Source of the DNA: Hellea sp042093735
Lineage (GTDB): Bacteria > Pseudomonadota > Alphaproteobacteria > Caulobacterales > Maricaulaceae
Reading direction: 5' to 3'
Assembly (NCBI GenBank): GCA_042093735.1
Contig: JBELEM010000028.1
Coordinates: forward strand, 1-21,303
DNA length: 21,303 bases
This document shows, one piece after another, positions 1 through 8,204 of the stretch. The position numbers and the translations under genes are program-made. The first letter of the stretch is position 1. The number at the start of each line of letters is the position of its first letter. Below the pieces are notes generated by a model. That model saw only the letters and a program-made list of their open reading frames with translations, did not search any database and had not been told where the DNA came from.

Positions 1-714
1 GACGCAACGTCTGCATATGCGCATGCCAAACATGCTATGATCTGTGCCACAGAAGGCAAACAAATGATTGACCTTACGCCAGCGGCATTGGGGCCATTTT
101 GTGTTCCTGTTGTGAATATGGACGCGCATTTAGACGCAGAAAATGTAAATATGGTCACATGTGGTGGCCAAGCAACAATACCTATGGTGGCGGCCGTAAG
201 CAGAGTTTCTAAGTCAACTCCTTACGCTGAAATTGTTGCTTCCGTTTCGTCACGCTCAGCGGGCCCAGGCACAAGAGCTAATATAGATGAATTCACGCGA
301 GCAACTGCGCGAGGGATTGAAGTTGTTGGCGGAGCTCAAAAGGGTAAGGCAATAATAATATTGAATCCTGCTGAACCTCCGATGATAATGAGGGATACGG
401 TATATGTGCTATCAATTGGTGCAAGTGAGGAAGATATAAAATCATCAGTTGCTGATATGGTTAAAGATGTCCAGACATATGTTCCTGGTTACAGGCTAAA
501 ACAAGAAGTTCAATTTGAAAAGTACACGGGTAATAATAAACTTCATATACCTGGTTTGGGCACCTATGAGGGAACTAAAGTAACAATATTTCTCGAAGTA
601 GAGGGTGCTGGGCATTATTTACCAAAATATGCAGGAAATTTAGATATTATGACATCGGCTGGAATGGGAACTGCTGAGGCTATCGCCCGAAAGAAATTTG
701 GGGTAAAAACATGA
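1..714 (+). CDS. hsaG: Acylating acetaldehyde/propanal dehydrogenase, HsaG/MhpF/DmpF family (5' end cut off)
   Basis: The protein oxidises acetaldehyde or propanal to the acyl-CoA with NAD+ and CoA, taking the aldehyde by channelling from the aldolase encoded next. The open frame runs in from base 1 with conserved family sequence (DATSA, then IDLTPAA and CVPVVN), so the internal ATG at 37 is not the true start. About 237 residues remain of roughly 310; the missing part holds the N-terminal NAD-binding half-motif. The catalytic cysteine is visible in the motif MVTCGGQATIP (Cys codon 160-162). The C-terminal dimerisation part is intact and ends in a TGA that overlaps the ATG of the aldolase gene by 4 bp. 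In steroid degraders this pair converts 4-hydroxy-2-oxohexanoate to pyruvate and propionyl-CoA. Family assignment is firm; the steroid-specific substrate is inferred from the neighbours. Confidence 0.93.
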   Translation, partial: DATSAYAHAKHAMICATEGKQMIDLTPAALGPFCVPVVNMDAHLDAENVNMVTCGGQATIPMVAAVSRVSKSTPYAEIVASVSSRSAGPGTRANIDEFTRATARGIEVVGGAQKGKAIIILNPAEPPMIMRDTVYVLSIGASEEDIKSSVADMVKDVQTYVPGYRLKQEVQFEKYTGNNKLHIPGLGTYEGTKVTIFLEVEGAGHYLPKYAGNLDIMTSAGMGTAEAIARKKFGVKT

Positions 715-1751
715 CAGGAATTTTGCATAATCCTGAGATGGAAGATATATATATTCAGGACGTTACTTTGCGTGACGGGATGCATGCTATTCGTCATCAA
801 TATTCCCTTGAGCAAGTCAGAAGCATTGCAAAAGCCCTAGATGAAGCAGGTGTAGATGCAATAGAAATAGCTCATGGTGATGGTCTCAATGGAGGAGCTT
901 TTAATTATGGTTTCGGAGCACACACTGATTGGGAGTGGATAGAGGCTGTGAGTGATGTGGTAAATAATGCTGTAGTTACTACCTTAATATTGCCAGGAAT
1001 TGCTACAATTGATGAGCTTAAACGTGCTCATGATTTAGGTGTTAGCTCAGTTCGTGTTGCAACACATTGTACCGAAGCCGATGTATCACGGCAGCATATT
1101 GAAATGGCCAGAAATTTAGGAATGGATACTATTGGGTTCTTAATGATGAGCCACATGGCGGAGCCAAAGTATCTAGCTGAACAAGCGAAATTGATGGAAG
1201 ATTATGGAGCTACTTGCATTTATGTGACTGATTCAGGAGGTGCGCTGGATATGGATGGTTATGCGGATCGTTTTAAAGCTTATAATGACATACTTAAACC
1301 TGAGACTGAGCGCGGTGTTCATGCCCATCATAATCTCTCATTAGGAGTGGCCAACTCAATAGTTGCTGTTCAAAATGGCGCCAGAAGGGTTGATGCTTCT
1401 CTCGCTGCTATGGGGGCTGGGGCAGGCAACGCTCCTTTAGAGGTTTTCATAGCAGCAATAGATAAGAAGGGTTGGAAACATGGGTGTGATGTTTATAAGT
1501 TGATGGATGCTGCTGAAGAGTTGGTTAGGCCTTTGCAGGACAGGCCTGTGAGAGTGGACAGGGAAACACTATCTCTCGGTTATGCTGGTGTATATTCGAG
1601 TTTTTTGCGTCATGCAGAAAAAGCAGCAGATAACTATAATATGGACACTCGTGAAATTCTTGTTGAATTAGGCAGACGCCGGATGGTGGGAGGTCAAGAA
1701 GATATGATAGTTGATGTAGCTTTAGATTTGAAAAGGGCTAAGGGGGAGTAG
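711..1751 (+). CDS. hsaF: 4-hydroxy-2-oxovalerate/oxohexanoate aldolase, HsaF/DmpG type
   Basis: This is the class II pyruvate aldolase of the meta-cleavage pathway; it splits 4-hydroxy-2-oxo acids into pyruvate and an aldehyde that is passed to the dehydrogenase encoded just upstream. The 346 residues fit the family length. The N-terminal TIM-barrel motif TLRDGMHAIRHQ (residues 19-30) carries the Arg-Asp pair and the base His25. HAHHNLSLGVANS (204-216) carries the two histidine metal ligands H204 and H206. The C-terminal DmpG-specific communication domain (about 270-340, with YSSFLRHAE) is complete. The ATG at 711 forms an ATGA overlap with the preceding stop. A second in-frame ATG at 738 lies closer to where most homologues begin, so the true start may be 9 codons later. 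Next gene follows after 2 bp. Confidence 0.95.
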   Translation: MTGILHNPEMEDIYIQDVTLRDGMHAIRHQYSLEQVRSIAKALDEAGVDAIEIAHGDGLNGGAFNYGFGAHTDWEWIEAVSDVVNNAVVTTLILPGIATIDELKRAHDLGVSSVRVATHCTEADVSRQHIEMARNLGMDTIGFLMMSHMAEPKYLAEQAKLMEDYGATCIYVTDSGGALDMDGYADRFKAYNDILKPETERGVHAHHNLSLGVANSIVAVQNGARRVDASLAAMGAGAGNAPLEVFIAAIDKKGWKHGCDVYKLMDAAEELVRPLQDRPVRVDRETLSLGYAGVYSSFLRHAEKAADNYNMDTREILVELGRRRMVGGQEDMIVDVALDLKRAKGE

Positions 1752-1753
1752 TT

Positions 1754-2653
1754 ATGGGGATCTTGAATTTAGGATATGTGATCTTGGAAATGCAGGACCC
1801 TGCAAAATGGTCAAAATTTGCTCAAGATATACTAGGTTTTGGGGAGGCTGAGTCTTTTGGTGAAATTGACACCAAATATCTGAGAATGGATAATGCCCCT
1901 TTCCGCTATATGGTTAGAAAAGGTGATAAGGATCGATTTTTAGCCGGAGGTTATGAGATCTCATCAAAGTCTGATTTTGAGAAACAGATAGAACTATTTG
2001 AAGTATCGGGTATCGATGTTTATCGCGGAACTAAGGATGAGGCTGATTGCCGGGCTGTTGAAGCTTTCATATCTGTGAAAGACCCGTCTGGAAATACTGT
2101 TGAAATTTTTTATGGTCGTGCCCCTGATAAGAGTTTTCTCCCAGGGCACAGTATAAGAAAGTTTATCACTGGCGCTATGGGGTTGGGTCATATGGTGCTC
2201 CCAGCGCCTGAAAATGAAATAACGATAAGTTTTTACGAGGACTTAATGGGATTTGGAGTTAGTGATGATTTAACTTTACCTGCTTTTGCCCCTGAAATGC
2301 CAGAGCAAAGAATTTATTTTATGCATAGCGATAACCCACGACATCATACACTTGGTCTTTATAATTTTCCAAATCCGACCGGAGTAATTCATTTAATGGC
2401 AGAAATGACGAGTATGGATGAAGTTGGTCATTGTTTAGACCGTGTAAAAGCAGCGGGTCTTCATATTTTTGCTTCTTTAGGCCGCCATGCAAACGATGAA
2501 ATGATAAGTTTCTACTTCTTTGCCCCTGGGGGTATTGGTTTTGAAGTTGGATATGATGGGAAGCAGATTGAGAACTGGGATATTTATGAGCCCACAAAAT
2601 CAGTAATTGGTGATATTTGGGGTCATGAGTATGATTTTCCAGTAGTAGGTTAA
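1754..2653 (+). CDS. hsaC: Extradiol ring-cleavage dioxygenase, HsaC/TesB (BphC) type
   Basis: This is a type I (VOC-fold) two-domain extradiol dioxygenase. In steroid degradation HsaC/TesB cleaves the catechol 3,4-DHSA, made from ring A, next to its hydroxyl groups using Fe(II) and O2. All expected active-site residues are readable: Fe ligands His146 (GLGHMVLP), His213 (VIHLMAEM) and Glu264 (GFEVGYDG), plus His198 (RHHTLGLYNFP), His245 (LGRHANDEM) and Tyr254 (SFYFF). The length of 299 residues matches HsaC/BphC. The N-terminal non-catalytic VOC repeat spans about 1-130 and the catalytic repeat about 140-290. It sits between the aldolase and ipdA with gaps of 2 and 1 bp. BphC-type enzymes of biphenyl pathways are the alternative, but the steroid neighbours make HsaC/TesB much more likely. 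Confidence 0.93.
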   Translation: MGILNLGYVILEMQDPAKWSKFAQDILGFGEAESFGEIDTKYLRMDNAPFRYMVRKGDKDRFLAGGYEISSKSDFEKQIELFEVSGIDVYRGTKDEADCRAVEAFISVKDPSGNTVEIFYGRAPDKSFLPGHSIRKFITGAMGLGHMVLPAPENEITISFYEDLMGFGVSDDLTLPAFAPEMPEQRIYFMHSDNPRHHTLGLYNFPNPTGVIHLMAEMTSMDEVGHCLDRVKAAGLHIFASLGRHANDEMISFYFFAPGGIGFEVGYDGKQIENWDIYEPTKSVIGDIWGHEYDFPVVG

Positions 2654-2654
2654 T

Positions 2655-3533
2655 ATGAGTAGTTTTGAAATTAATAAGTGTATGACGCCAGAGAAAATAG
2701 TGAGTCAGATTGAAGACGGTATGACAATAGGCATTGGAGGTTGGGGGGCCAGACGTAAGCCAATGCATCTAATTAGGGAAATAGTAAAGTCGAACCTTAA
2801 AGACCTGACAATCGTGTCTTATGGTGGCTGCGATGTGGGAATGCTTGCAAGTGCAAGGAAAATTAAAAAACTCATATTTGGATTTGTCTCTCTTGATGTT
2901 ATCCCGTTGGAAGCTCATTTTAGGCGCGCACGTTCTGCAGGCGAGTTCGAGGTAATGGAGGTAGATGAAGGTATGTTTCAGTTGGGTCTCAAGGCCGCCG
3001 CTGCACGATTAGACTTTTTACCTTGTATAGCTGGCCTCGGGACTGACGTACTGACTCATAATCCTGAGATAAAAGTTATACAGAGTCCTTATAGTAGTGA
3101 TAATTACGTAGCCATGCCTGCCATAAAGTTAGATGTTGCATTATGCCATGTTACGGAAGCAGATCATCTTGGAAATAGTTTTATATCAGGACCTGATGTT
3201 TTTTTTGATGAGTGGTTTTGCCGTGCTGCGGATAAATCATATCTAACAGCAGAAAAAATTGTTCCTACATCAAGTTTTAATGATGATTATAAGATAATGC
3301 GAATGCCAATAGAAAGAAGCTTGGTGGCTGGTGTTTCTGAGGTTCCATTTGGTGCTCACCCCACTAGCAATGGACCTGATTACGGTATCGATGTTGATCA
3401 TTTAAAATTGTATTCCTCAAGGGCTAAAGAGGGTTGGTCGCAATATGTCGAGGAGTTTATTAATTGTGAAGATTATATTGGGTCGGTAGGGGGAGTGGAA
3501 AAAATATTACAGCTACCGCTTCCGGTATTTTAA
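2655..3533 (+). CDS. ipdA: IpdA-like alpha subunit of COCHEA-CoA ring C hydrolase (class I CoA-transferase fold)
   Basis: This subunit pairs with the next gene product. In Mycobacterium and Rhodococcus IpdAB has the fold of a class I CoA transferase but hydrolyses the last carbocycle (ring C) of COCHEA-CoA. The 292 residues match the IpdA family length. A glycine-rich CoA-transferase N-terminus is seen (MTIGIGGWGARRKP, residues 23-36), then PLEAHFRRARSAGEFEV (84-100) and MEVDEGMFQLG (101-111). The latter contains Glu105, which coincides with the residue I recall as functionally important in IpdA. The start ATG lies 1 bp after the hsaC stop and there is no strong Shine-Dalgarno, so translation is probably coupled. 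A generic CoA-transferase role is the alternative, but the IpdA-IpdB-IpdC-EchA20 neighbourhood argues against it. Confidence 0.92.
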   Translation: MSSFEINKCMTPEKIVSQIEDGMTIGIGGWGARRKPMHLIREIVKSNLKDLTIVSYGGCDVGMLASARKIKKLIFGFVSLDVIPLEAHFRRARSAGEFEVMEVDEGMFQLGLKAAAARLDFLPCIAGLGTDVLTHNPEIKVIQSPYSSDNYVAMPAIKLDVALCHVTEADHLGNSFISGPDVFFDEWFCRAADKSYLTAEKIVPTSSFNDDYKIMRMPIERSLVAGVSEVPFGAHPTSNGPDYGIDVDHLKLYSSRAKEGWSQYVEEFINCEDYIGSVGGVEKILQLPLPVF

Positions 3534-3537
3534 GGAG
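3532..3537 (+). promoter_or_regulatory. Strong Shine-Dalgarno of ipdB overlapping the ipdA stop
   Basis: AAGGAG lies 5 bp before the ATG at 3543 and shares bases with the ipdA TAA (TAAGGAG). It is one of the few consensus ribosome sites in the operon and would let IpdB be made independently at the level needed to match IpdA. Confidence 0.75.
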
Positions 3538-3542
3538 TTCAT

Positions 3543-4331
3543 ATGACTGAATTTTCATTAGCCGAACTTTGTATAACTGCAGGATCAGATATTTTTCGTG
3601 ATGAAACACCAGAGGTTTTTGCAACCGTAATTGGTTTAGTACCAAGGCTTGCAGGATCATTAGCAAAGAAAACTTTTTTACCAGGTTTAATGATGAGCGA
3701 TGGCGAGTATTATTTCGCACATGAACCAGTGCCTGTCGGTCCAAGAAATGGTTATATGCCAGTAAAGGAGGGTGCGATTGGTTATGAACGTGTATTTAAC
3801 CTGATTGCTAAGGGGAATAGACATGCTTTTGTTGGTCCTGTTCAGGTAGACCAATATGGGCAAATGAATTTGTCCTGCATAGGGGACTATTCCTCACCAA
3901 AAGTAACAATGCTAGGGGTCAGAGGGTTACCTGGAAATACAGTAAATAACCGAACATCAATGTTTTTTCAAAGCCACAATAAGCGTGCATTTGTGCCTGG
4001 AGAAGTAGATATGGTTAGCGGAGCAGGTTATAACCCTGCACGATACCCTAATGGAGTTTTTCCTAAAGGTCTGGACCATAGAAGGATAATAACAAATCTT
4101 TGTGTTCTAGACTTTGAAGGTAAAAATAAAGCTATTCGTGTCAGGTCTCTCCATCCAGGGGTTACTTTTGATGAAGTGCAGGATAACACTGGATTTGAAT
4201 TAATAAGACCAAAGGATTTGGCTGAGACTGTAGCACCGACTGAAATTGAGCTTGCTATAATTGATAGTTTAGACCCAAATAACCTACGTAAAAATATTTT
4301 CAAGGATAACCCAAATGGACGGAGGTTGTAA
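3543..4331 (+). CDS. ipdB: IpdB-like beta subunit of COCHEA-CoA ring C hydrolase
   Basis: This is the partner of IpdA in the ring C opening hydrolase. The 262 residues fit the beta subunit of class I CoA-transferase-fold proteins. The usual catalytic ENG motif of true CoA transferases, in which Glu forms the CoA thioester, is not seen; the corresponding region reads MSDGEYYFAHEP. This agrees with the IpdAB group, which to my knowledge hydrolyses a ring rather than transferring CoA. Other recognisable segments are FVGPVQVDQYGQMNLSCIGD (residues 97-116), the CoA-transferase beta signature area, and GLPGNTVNN. The start is set by a consensus ribosome site 5 bp upstream. The stop TAA overlaps the ATG of the next gene by 1 bp. 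Confidence 0.92.
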   Translation: MTEFSLAELCITAGSDIFRDETPEVFATVIGLVPRLAGSLAKKTFLPGLMMSDGEYYFAHEPVPVGPRNGYMPVKEGAIGYERVFNLIAKGNRHAFVGPVQVDQYGQMNLSCIGDYSSPKVTMLGVRGLPGNTVNNRTSMFFQSHNKRAFVPGEVDMVSGAGYNPARYPNGVFPKGLDHRRIITNLCVLDFEGKNKAIRVRSLHPGVTFDEVQDNTGFELIRPKDLAETVAPTEIELAIIDSLDPNNLRKNIFKDNPNGRRL

Positions 4332-5227
4332 TGAATAATGAAACGGTACCGAAGGTTGGTGTGGATATTGTTTATGAAGAGGAAAATCCAGTTATCTATA
4401 AAAAGAAAGATAATATTGCTTTTTTAACTTTAAACCGAACAAAATACCATAATAGCCAAAATTCCCAGATGCTCTATGCGCTTGACGATGCTTTTTTGAA
4501 GGCTACTTCGGATGATGGCGTAAAAGTTATTGTTCTAAAGGCTAATGGAAAGCATTTTTCTGCTGGCCATGATATAGGAACACCAGGACGGGATTTTCAT
4601 CTAGGTAGAGATGATAGGCGCTCTATGAACTATAATCATGATAACAAACCAGGAGCTGAAAAAGCTTACGTCCGTGAACAAGAGGTTTATCTGGAGTTTT
4701 GTAGACGGTGGAGGGCTGTGCCAAAGCCTACAATAGCTCAGGTTCAGGGCGGTTGTATAGCAGGTGGGTTGATGCTGGCTTGGGTTTGTGATTTAATTAT
4801 AGCCTCTGATGATGCTTTTTTTCAGGACCCCGTGGTGCAGATGGGCTTCCCTGGTGTAGAATATTTCGCTCATCCGTTTGAACTTAATATACGGCTTGCG
4901 AAAGAATTTTTGTTGCTTGGTGAGCGTTGGACTGCTGACCGCGTGTTGTCTGCAGGTATGATTAACAAGATAGTACCACGCAGTGAGCTTGATCAAGCTA
5001 CATTAGATTGGGCTAAAAAAATATCTCAACAGCCTAGGTTGGCTATGGCTTTAACCAAACAGGCTTGCAATCATATTGAAGACCTTCAAGGGAAACGTTC
5101 GGGCATGGATATGGTATTTGGTTACCATCATTTCGCACATGCTAATAATACTATAGTTAAGGGTGATTATATTGCCGGTTTTGATGGAAAGAAAATGGCA
5201 AAGTCAAATAAAAATAGAGAGAATTGA
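4331..5227 (+). CDS. Atypical crotonase (enoyl-CoA hydratase/isomerase family) lacking both hydratase glutamates
   Basis: This 298-residue crotonase-fold protein sits between ipdB and ipdC, overlapping ipdB by 1 bp and touching ipdC. The CoA-binding oxyanion-hole segments are present: HFSAGHDIG (75-83) and QGGCIAGGL (139-147). However, the positions of the two catalytic glutamates of enoyl-CoA hydratase are Met148 and Val168. The nearby motif QDPVVQMGFPGVEYFAHPFE (165-184) supplies Asp166 and Glu176 as possible substitutes. It has a 20-30 residue N-terminal extension and an insert around 85-125, so it is longer than the roughly 250 residues usual for the family. It is not EchA20, which is a separate gene at 6288. 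Its step in C/D-ring breakdown is uncertain; a hydratase, isomerase or hydrolase are all possible. Family assignment is firm, substrate unknown. Confidence 0.85.
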   Translation: MNNETVPKVGVDIVYEEENPVIYKKKDNIAFLTLNRTKYHNSQNSQMLYALDDAFLKATSDDGVKVIVLKANGKHFSAGHDIGTPGRDFHLGRDDRRSMNYNHDNKPGAEKAYVREQEVYLEFCRRWRAVPKPTIAQVQGGCIAGGLMLAWVCDLIIASDDAFFQDPVVQMGFPGVEYFAHPFELNIRLAKEFLLLGERWTADRVLSAGMINKIVPRSELDQATLDWAKKISQQPRLAMALTKQACNHIEDLQGKRSGMDMVFGYHHFAHANNTIVKGDYIAGFDGKKMAKSNKNREN

Positions 5228-6286
5228 ATGCACCCATCCTTTCAAACCCCTTTGACACAAGAGCTGGGCTGCGATTACCCTGTTATACAGACTGCCATGG
5301 GTTGGGTATCTACATCTCAACTTGTTACTGCAAGTGTTGAAGCAGGCGCTTTTGGATTTTTGGCTGCTGCAGTTATGACACCTCAAGAATGTGAAAAGGA
5401 AATTCAATTTATAAAATCCCAAACTAAGAGGCCTTTTGGAGTAAATATCCATGCTTTTCAGCCAGGAGTAGATAAAATAGTCGACATGTGCATAGACTAT
5501 GGTGTTACTGCTCTTTCTTACGGCAGAGGGCCATCCGCAAAAATTATTGAAAAGGTAAAAAAAGCTGGGTTGAAATGTGTTCCAACAATTGGCTCAAGTC
5601 GGCATGCTAAAAAAGCCGTAAAAATCGGTGCTGATATACTGGTCTGTCAAGGGCATGAGGGAGGGGGGCACACGGGGGCAACGCCCACATGGTTACTTTT
5701 GGGGCAGGTTATAGATCAAAACTTAGGTGTCCCAGTAGTAGCTTGTGGAGGTTTCAAAGACGGCCGTGGTCTTGCTGCTGCCCTTGCCTTTGGAGCTGAT
5801 GGTATAGCAATGGGAACACGTTTTATGATGAGCTACGAGAGCCCGACGCCTGATATAACTAAAGAAGAGTACGTGAAAGCAGAGGTTACAAATATACCAG
5901 TCTCGAAAAAATTAGATGGTCTGCCACAAAGGATGATTTTAAACTCGACTTTGAAAACACTTGAAAACTCAAGTAAAGCTGAGTTGTTATTAAGAGCAAT
6001 TAGAAACAGTTTAAAATACAAATCTCAGACAGGTATGAGTGTTTCTCAGGCTATAAAAACAGCTTGGGGTATGACAAAGAATACTGATATGACGCTAGGT
6101 CAAACACTCATGGCTTCAAATGCGCCAATGATTATTCAAAAAGCGATGGTGGAGGGTGTGCCACATGATGGTGTTCTGCCAAGTGGGCAAGTTGCTGGTG
6201 TTATTAGTGATCTACCTAAATGTTCTGAAATCATTCAGAACATTACAGAAACAGCAGCTTTCAGCTTAAAAAGATTGGAGAGTTAA
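5228..6286 (+). CDS. ipdC: IpdC-like flavoprotein (nitronate monooxygenase/2-nitropropane dioxygenase family)
   Basis: This TIM-barrel FMN protein of the nitronate monooxygenase family has 352 residues, the length of IpdC (Rv3553 of M. tuberculosis). In the C/D-ring pathway IpdC acts on the hydrindane-propionyl-CoA intermediate before ring D is hydrolysed. The FMN-binding motifs are clear: GHEGGGHTG (142-150), ACGGFKDGRG (172-181) and GADGIAMGTRF (189-199). The N-terminus YPVIQTAMGWVS (17-28) is the usual start of the barrel. The ATG directly follows the TGA of the preceding gene with no spacer, preceded by a GAGAGA stretch that can serve as ribosome site. Placement between ipdAB and echA20 repeats the gene company of the actinobacterial cluster. 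Nitronate oxidation proper is the alternative but is unlikely here. Confidence 0.9.
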   Translation: MHPSFQTPLTQELGCDYPVIQTAMGWVSTSQLVTASVEAGAFGFLAAAVMTPQECEKEIQFIKSQTKRPFGVNIHAFQPGVDKIVDMCIDYGVTALSYGRGPSAKIIEKVKKAGLKCVPTIGSSRHAKKAVKIGADILVCQGHEGGGHTGATPTWLLLGQVIDQNLGVPVVACGGFKDGRGLAAALAFGADGIAMGTRFMMSYESPTPDITKEEYVKAEVTNIPVSKKLDGLPQRMILNSTLKTLENSSKAELLLRAIRNSLKYKSQTGMSVSQAIKTAWGMTKNTDMTLGQTLMASNAPMIIQKAMVEGVPHDGVLPSGQVAGVISDLPKCSEIIQNITETAAFSLKRLES

Positions 6287-6287
6287 T

Positions 6288-7046
6288 ATGCCAATTCATA
6301 CCCATATTGAAAACGAAATTGCTGAAATTATTTTTGAGTTTCCACCAGTTAATGCATTTAATAGTAAAACATGGAATGACATTCCAAAAGTAATAAATGA
6401 TTTGGGCTTAAGATCAGATGTTAAAGTAATATTAATTAGGTCCAAAGGTAAGGGGTTTTGTGCAGGTGTAGATATAAAGGAGCTGGCTGATGATTCTAAT
6501 GCAATAGTGTCAGTCAATGAAGGAAACTTTCTTACTGGACAAGCTATTCATCATTGTGAAATTCCAGTTATCGTAGCTGCGCATAAGTTTATAATTGGCG
6601 GAGGTGTGATTATGTGTGGAGCAGCTGATATCGTAATCGCTTCTGATGATGCATACTTCGCACTACCTGAGATTGACCGTGGAGCTATGGGCGGTGCATC
6701 GCATCTTCAACGAATGCTTGGGGTTGCAAAAGTTCGTTCAGCATTTTTGACTGGAGGAAATATATCCGCTGAAGAAGCATATCGTTTAGGGGGAATAGAA
6801 AAAGTAGTTCCGTATGAATCTCTCTTAGAAGAGGCCCTAAATTATGCACACATTCTGACTAAAAAATCTAGAGTAGCTCTTCGGATAGCTAAAAAAGCTT
6901 TAAATGGAATTGAACCATTTGATGTTGATACTAATTATCGTTGGGAACAAGGTTTCACTTATGAAATGTATTTGCATGAAGATAGCCAAAAAGCACGGGA
7001 TGCTTTCGTGGAAACCGGGAATTTAGCAGACTACAGAAAGAAATAA
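6288..7046 (+). CDS. echA20: EchA20-like crotonase, ring D hydrolase (HIEC-CoA hydrolase)
   Basis: This crotonase-family protein of 252 residues has the signature of EchA20, the hydrolase that opens ring D of the indene-carboxyl-CoA intermediate in M. tuberculosis (ScdY in Comamonas). Family landmarks as I remember them are all present: PPVNAFNSKTW (19-29), GFCAGVDIKE (56-65), an oxyanion segment IIGGGVIM (102-109), ALPEIDRGAMGGASHLQR (125-142) and the C-terminal RWEQGFTYE. The first catalytic Glu position of hydratases is Ile, while Glu128 in LPEIDRG is kept, the same pattern I recall for EchA20. It lies 1 bp after ipdC. Its TAA is followed after 3 bp, in the same frame, by the TTG start of the acyl-CoA dehydrogenase gene. 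Confidence 0.9.
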   Translation: MPIHTHIENEIAEIIFEFPPVNAFNSKTWNDIPKVINDLGLRSDVKVILIRSKGKGFCAGVDIKELADDSNAIVSVNEGNFLTGQAIHHCEIPVIVAAHKFIIGGGVIMCGAADIVIASDDAYFALPEIDRGAMGGASHLQRMLGVAKVRSAFLTGGNISAEEAYRLGGIEKVVPYESLLEEALNYAHILTKKSRVALRIAKKALNGIEPFDVDTNYRWEQGFTYEMYLHEDSQKARDAFVETGNLADYRKK

Positions 7047-7049
7047 CCT

Positions 7050-8204
7050 TTGAATATAGAGTTTACATCCAATCAAAGAGAATTTCGTGAGGAAATCCGT
7101 ACATGGCTTTCAGCACATGTCCCTACGAAAAGACTAAGAAGCTTTGACACTGCAGAGGGTTTTGAGCAGCACCGCAATTGGGAGAGAGTTCTAGCTAAAG
7201 ACAATTGGGGAAATGTGAATTGGCCAGAGGAGTACGGAGGCAGGGGTCTTGATTTAATCTCATGGCTTATTTTTGAGGAAGAGTATTATCGTTCAGATGC
7301 TCCTTTGCGTGTTAGTCAAAATGGTATTTTCCTTCTCGCTCCCACAATTATGGAATACGGCACAGATGAACAAAAAACACGGTTTTTGCCCCCCATGGCT
7401 AGCGGTGAAGAAATTTGGGCACAAGCGTGGTCTGAGCCTGGAGCAGGTTCAGATATGGCAGCTATACGAACTAAGGCTGTAAAAGACGGGGACCATTACA
7501 TCATTACAGGGCAAAAGACATGGTCATCTCGAGCCGTATTTGCTGATTGGTGCTTTGCCTTAGTCCGCACTGAAGACGGTAGTAGTCGTCATAAAGGATT
7601 GTCCAAAATACTTATTCCGCTAAATTCCAATGGTCTGACTCGCAGACCAATAGCGCAACTAGATGGAGATCCAGGTTTTGCTGAACTTTTTTTTGATGAG
7701 GTTAGAGTACCTGTTAAAAACTTACTTGGTCCTGAGCATGGTGGCTGGGGAGTGGCTATGTCAACCGCAGGTTTTGAGAGAGGTCTCTTATTGAGGTCCC
7801 CTGCTAGATTTCAGTCTGCTGCGGCTAGATTAGTTAAACTGTATAAATCTCGGGAAAAACATCTATCGAGTGGTATTGGTGAGAAGGTAATTCAGGCCTG
7901 GTTGGATACTGAAAGATTTTGTGCTGCCACCTATCAATTAGTATCTAGAGTGGAGAAAGGGGCATCAATTAGCTCTGAGTCCAGTGCAAATAAACTGTTT
8001 TGGTCTGAAATGGATAGGCAATTGCACCGTACGGCTATGACAATTATGGGAGCTCAAGCCGAACTTGAGGAAGGACTAGACTCTATTGATAATGGTCGTT
8101 GGCTTGATGGTTATATGTTTTCTTTAGCAGGCCCCATATATGCGGGAACCAATGAAATTCAGAGAAATATACTCGCAGAACGAGTATTGGGGTTACCGCG
8201 CTAA
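7050..8204 (+). CDS. Acyl-CoA dehydrogenase, large (alpha) subunit of a probable heteromeric pair
   Basis: This FAD acyl-CoA dehydrogenase of 384 residues resembles the FadE subunits of steroid clusters. N-terminal helical domain is about 1-115. The flavin motif WAQAWSEPGAGSD (123-135) and ITGQKTWSS (152-160) mark the middle beta domain. The C-terminal helical domain ends with IYAGTNEIQRNILAERVLGL. The usual MCAD-type base in the last motif is replaced (YAGT instead of YEGT). Glu243 in GFERG lies at the alternative position used by isovaleryl-CoA dehydrogenase and by ChsE4-type steroid enzymes, so it is the likely base. The start must be TTG at 7050: a stop lies two codons upstream and the next in-frame Met is residue 101. 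The stop overlaps the next ATG by 1 bp. FadE31-like is my best guess. Confidence 0.9.
   Translation: MNIEFTSNQREFREEIRTWLSAHVPTKRLRSFDTAEGFEQHRNWERVLAKDNWGNVNWPEEYGGRGLDLISWLIFEEEYYRSDAPLRVSQNGIFLLAPTIMEYGTDEQKTRFLPPMASGEEIWAQAWSEPGAGSDMAAIRTKAVKDGDHYIITGQKTWSSRAVFADWCFALVRTEDGSSRHKGLSKILIPLNSNGLTRRPIAQLDGDPGFAELFFDEVRVPVKNLLGPEHGGWGVAMSTAGFERGLLLRSPARFQSAAARLVKLYKSREKHLSSGIGEKVIQAWLDTERFCAATYQLVSRVEKGASISSESSANKLFWSEMDRQLHRTAMTIMGAQAELEEGLDSIDNGRWLDGYMFSLAGPIYAGTNEIQRNILAERVLGLPR

Noticed and set aside
37..714. Complete short aldehyde dehydrogenase starting at the ATG at 37
   Set aside because: Codons 1-36 in the same frame encode conserved family sequence (DATSA), so the gene is cut by the window edge rather than short.
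2319..2768. 149-codon minus-strand open frame across hsaC and ipdA
   Set aside because: It is antisense to two well-supported genes, its translation is His/Leu-rich without a recognisable domain, and its start lacks a ribosome site.
3543..4331. IpdAB as an ordinary CoA transferase such as 3-oxoacid or glutaconate CoA-transferase
   Set aside because: The ENG catalytic motif of the beta subunit is missing and the neighbours are IpdC and EchA20 types, so the ring hydrolase assignment is better.
5228..6286. True nitronate monooxygenase
   Set aside because: Length, context between ipdAB and echA20, and similarity to IpdC favour the steroid role; nothing indicates nitroalkane metabolism.
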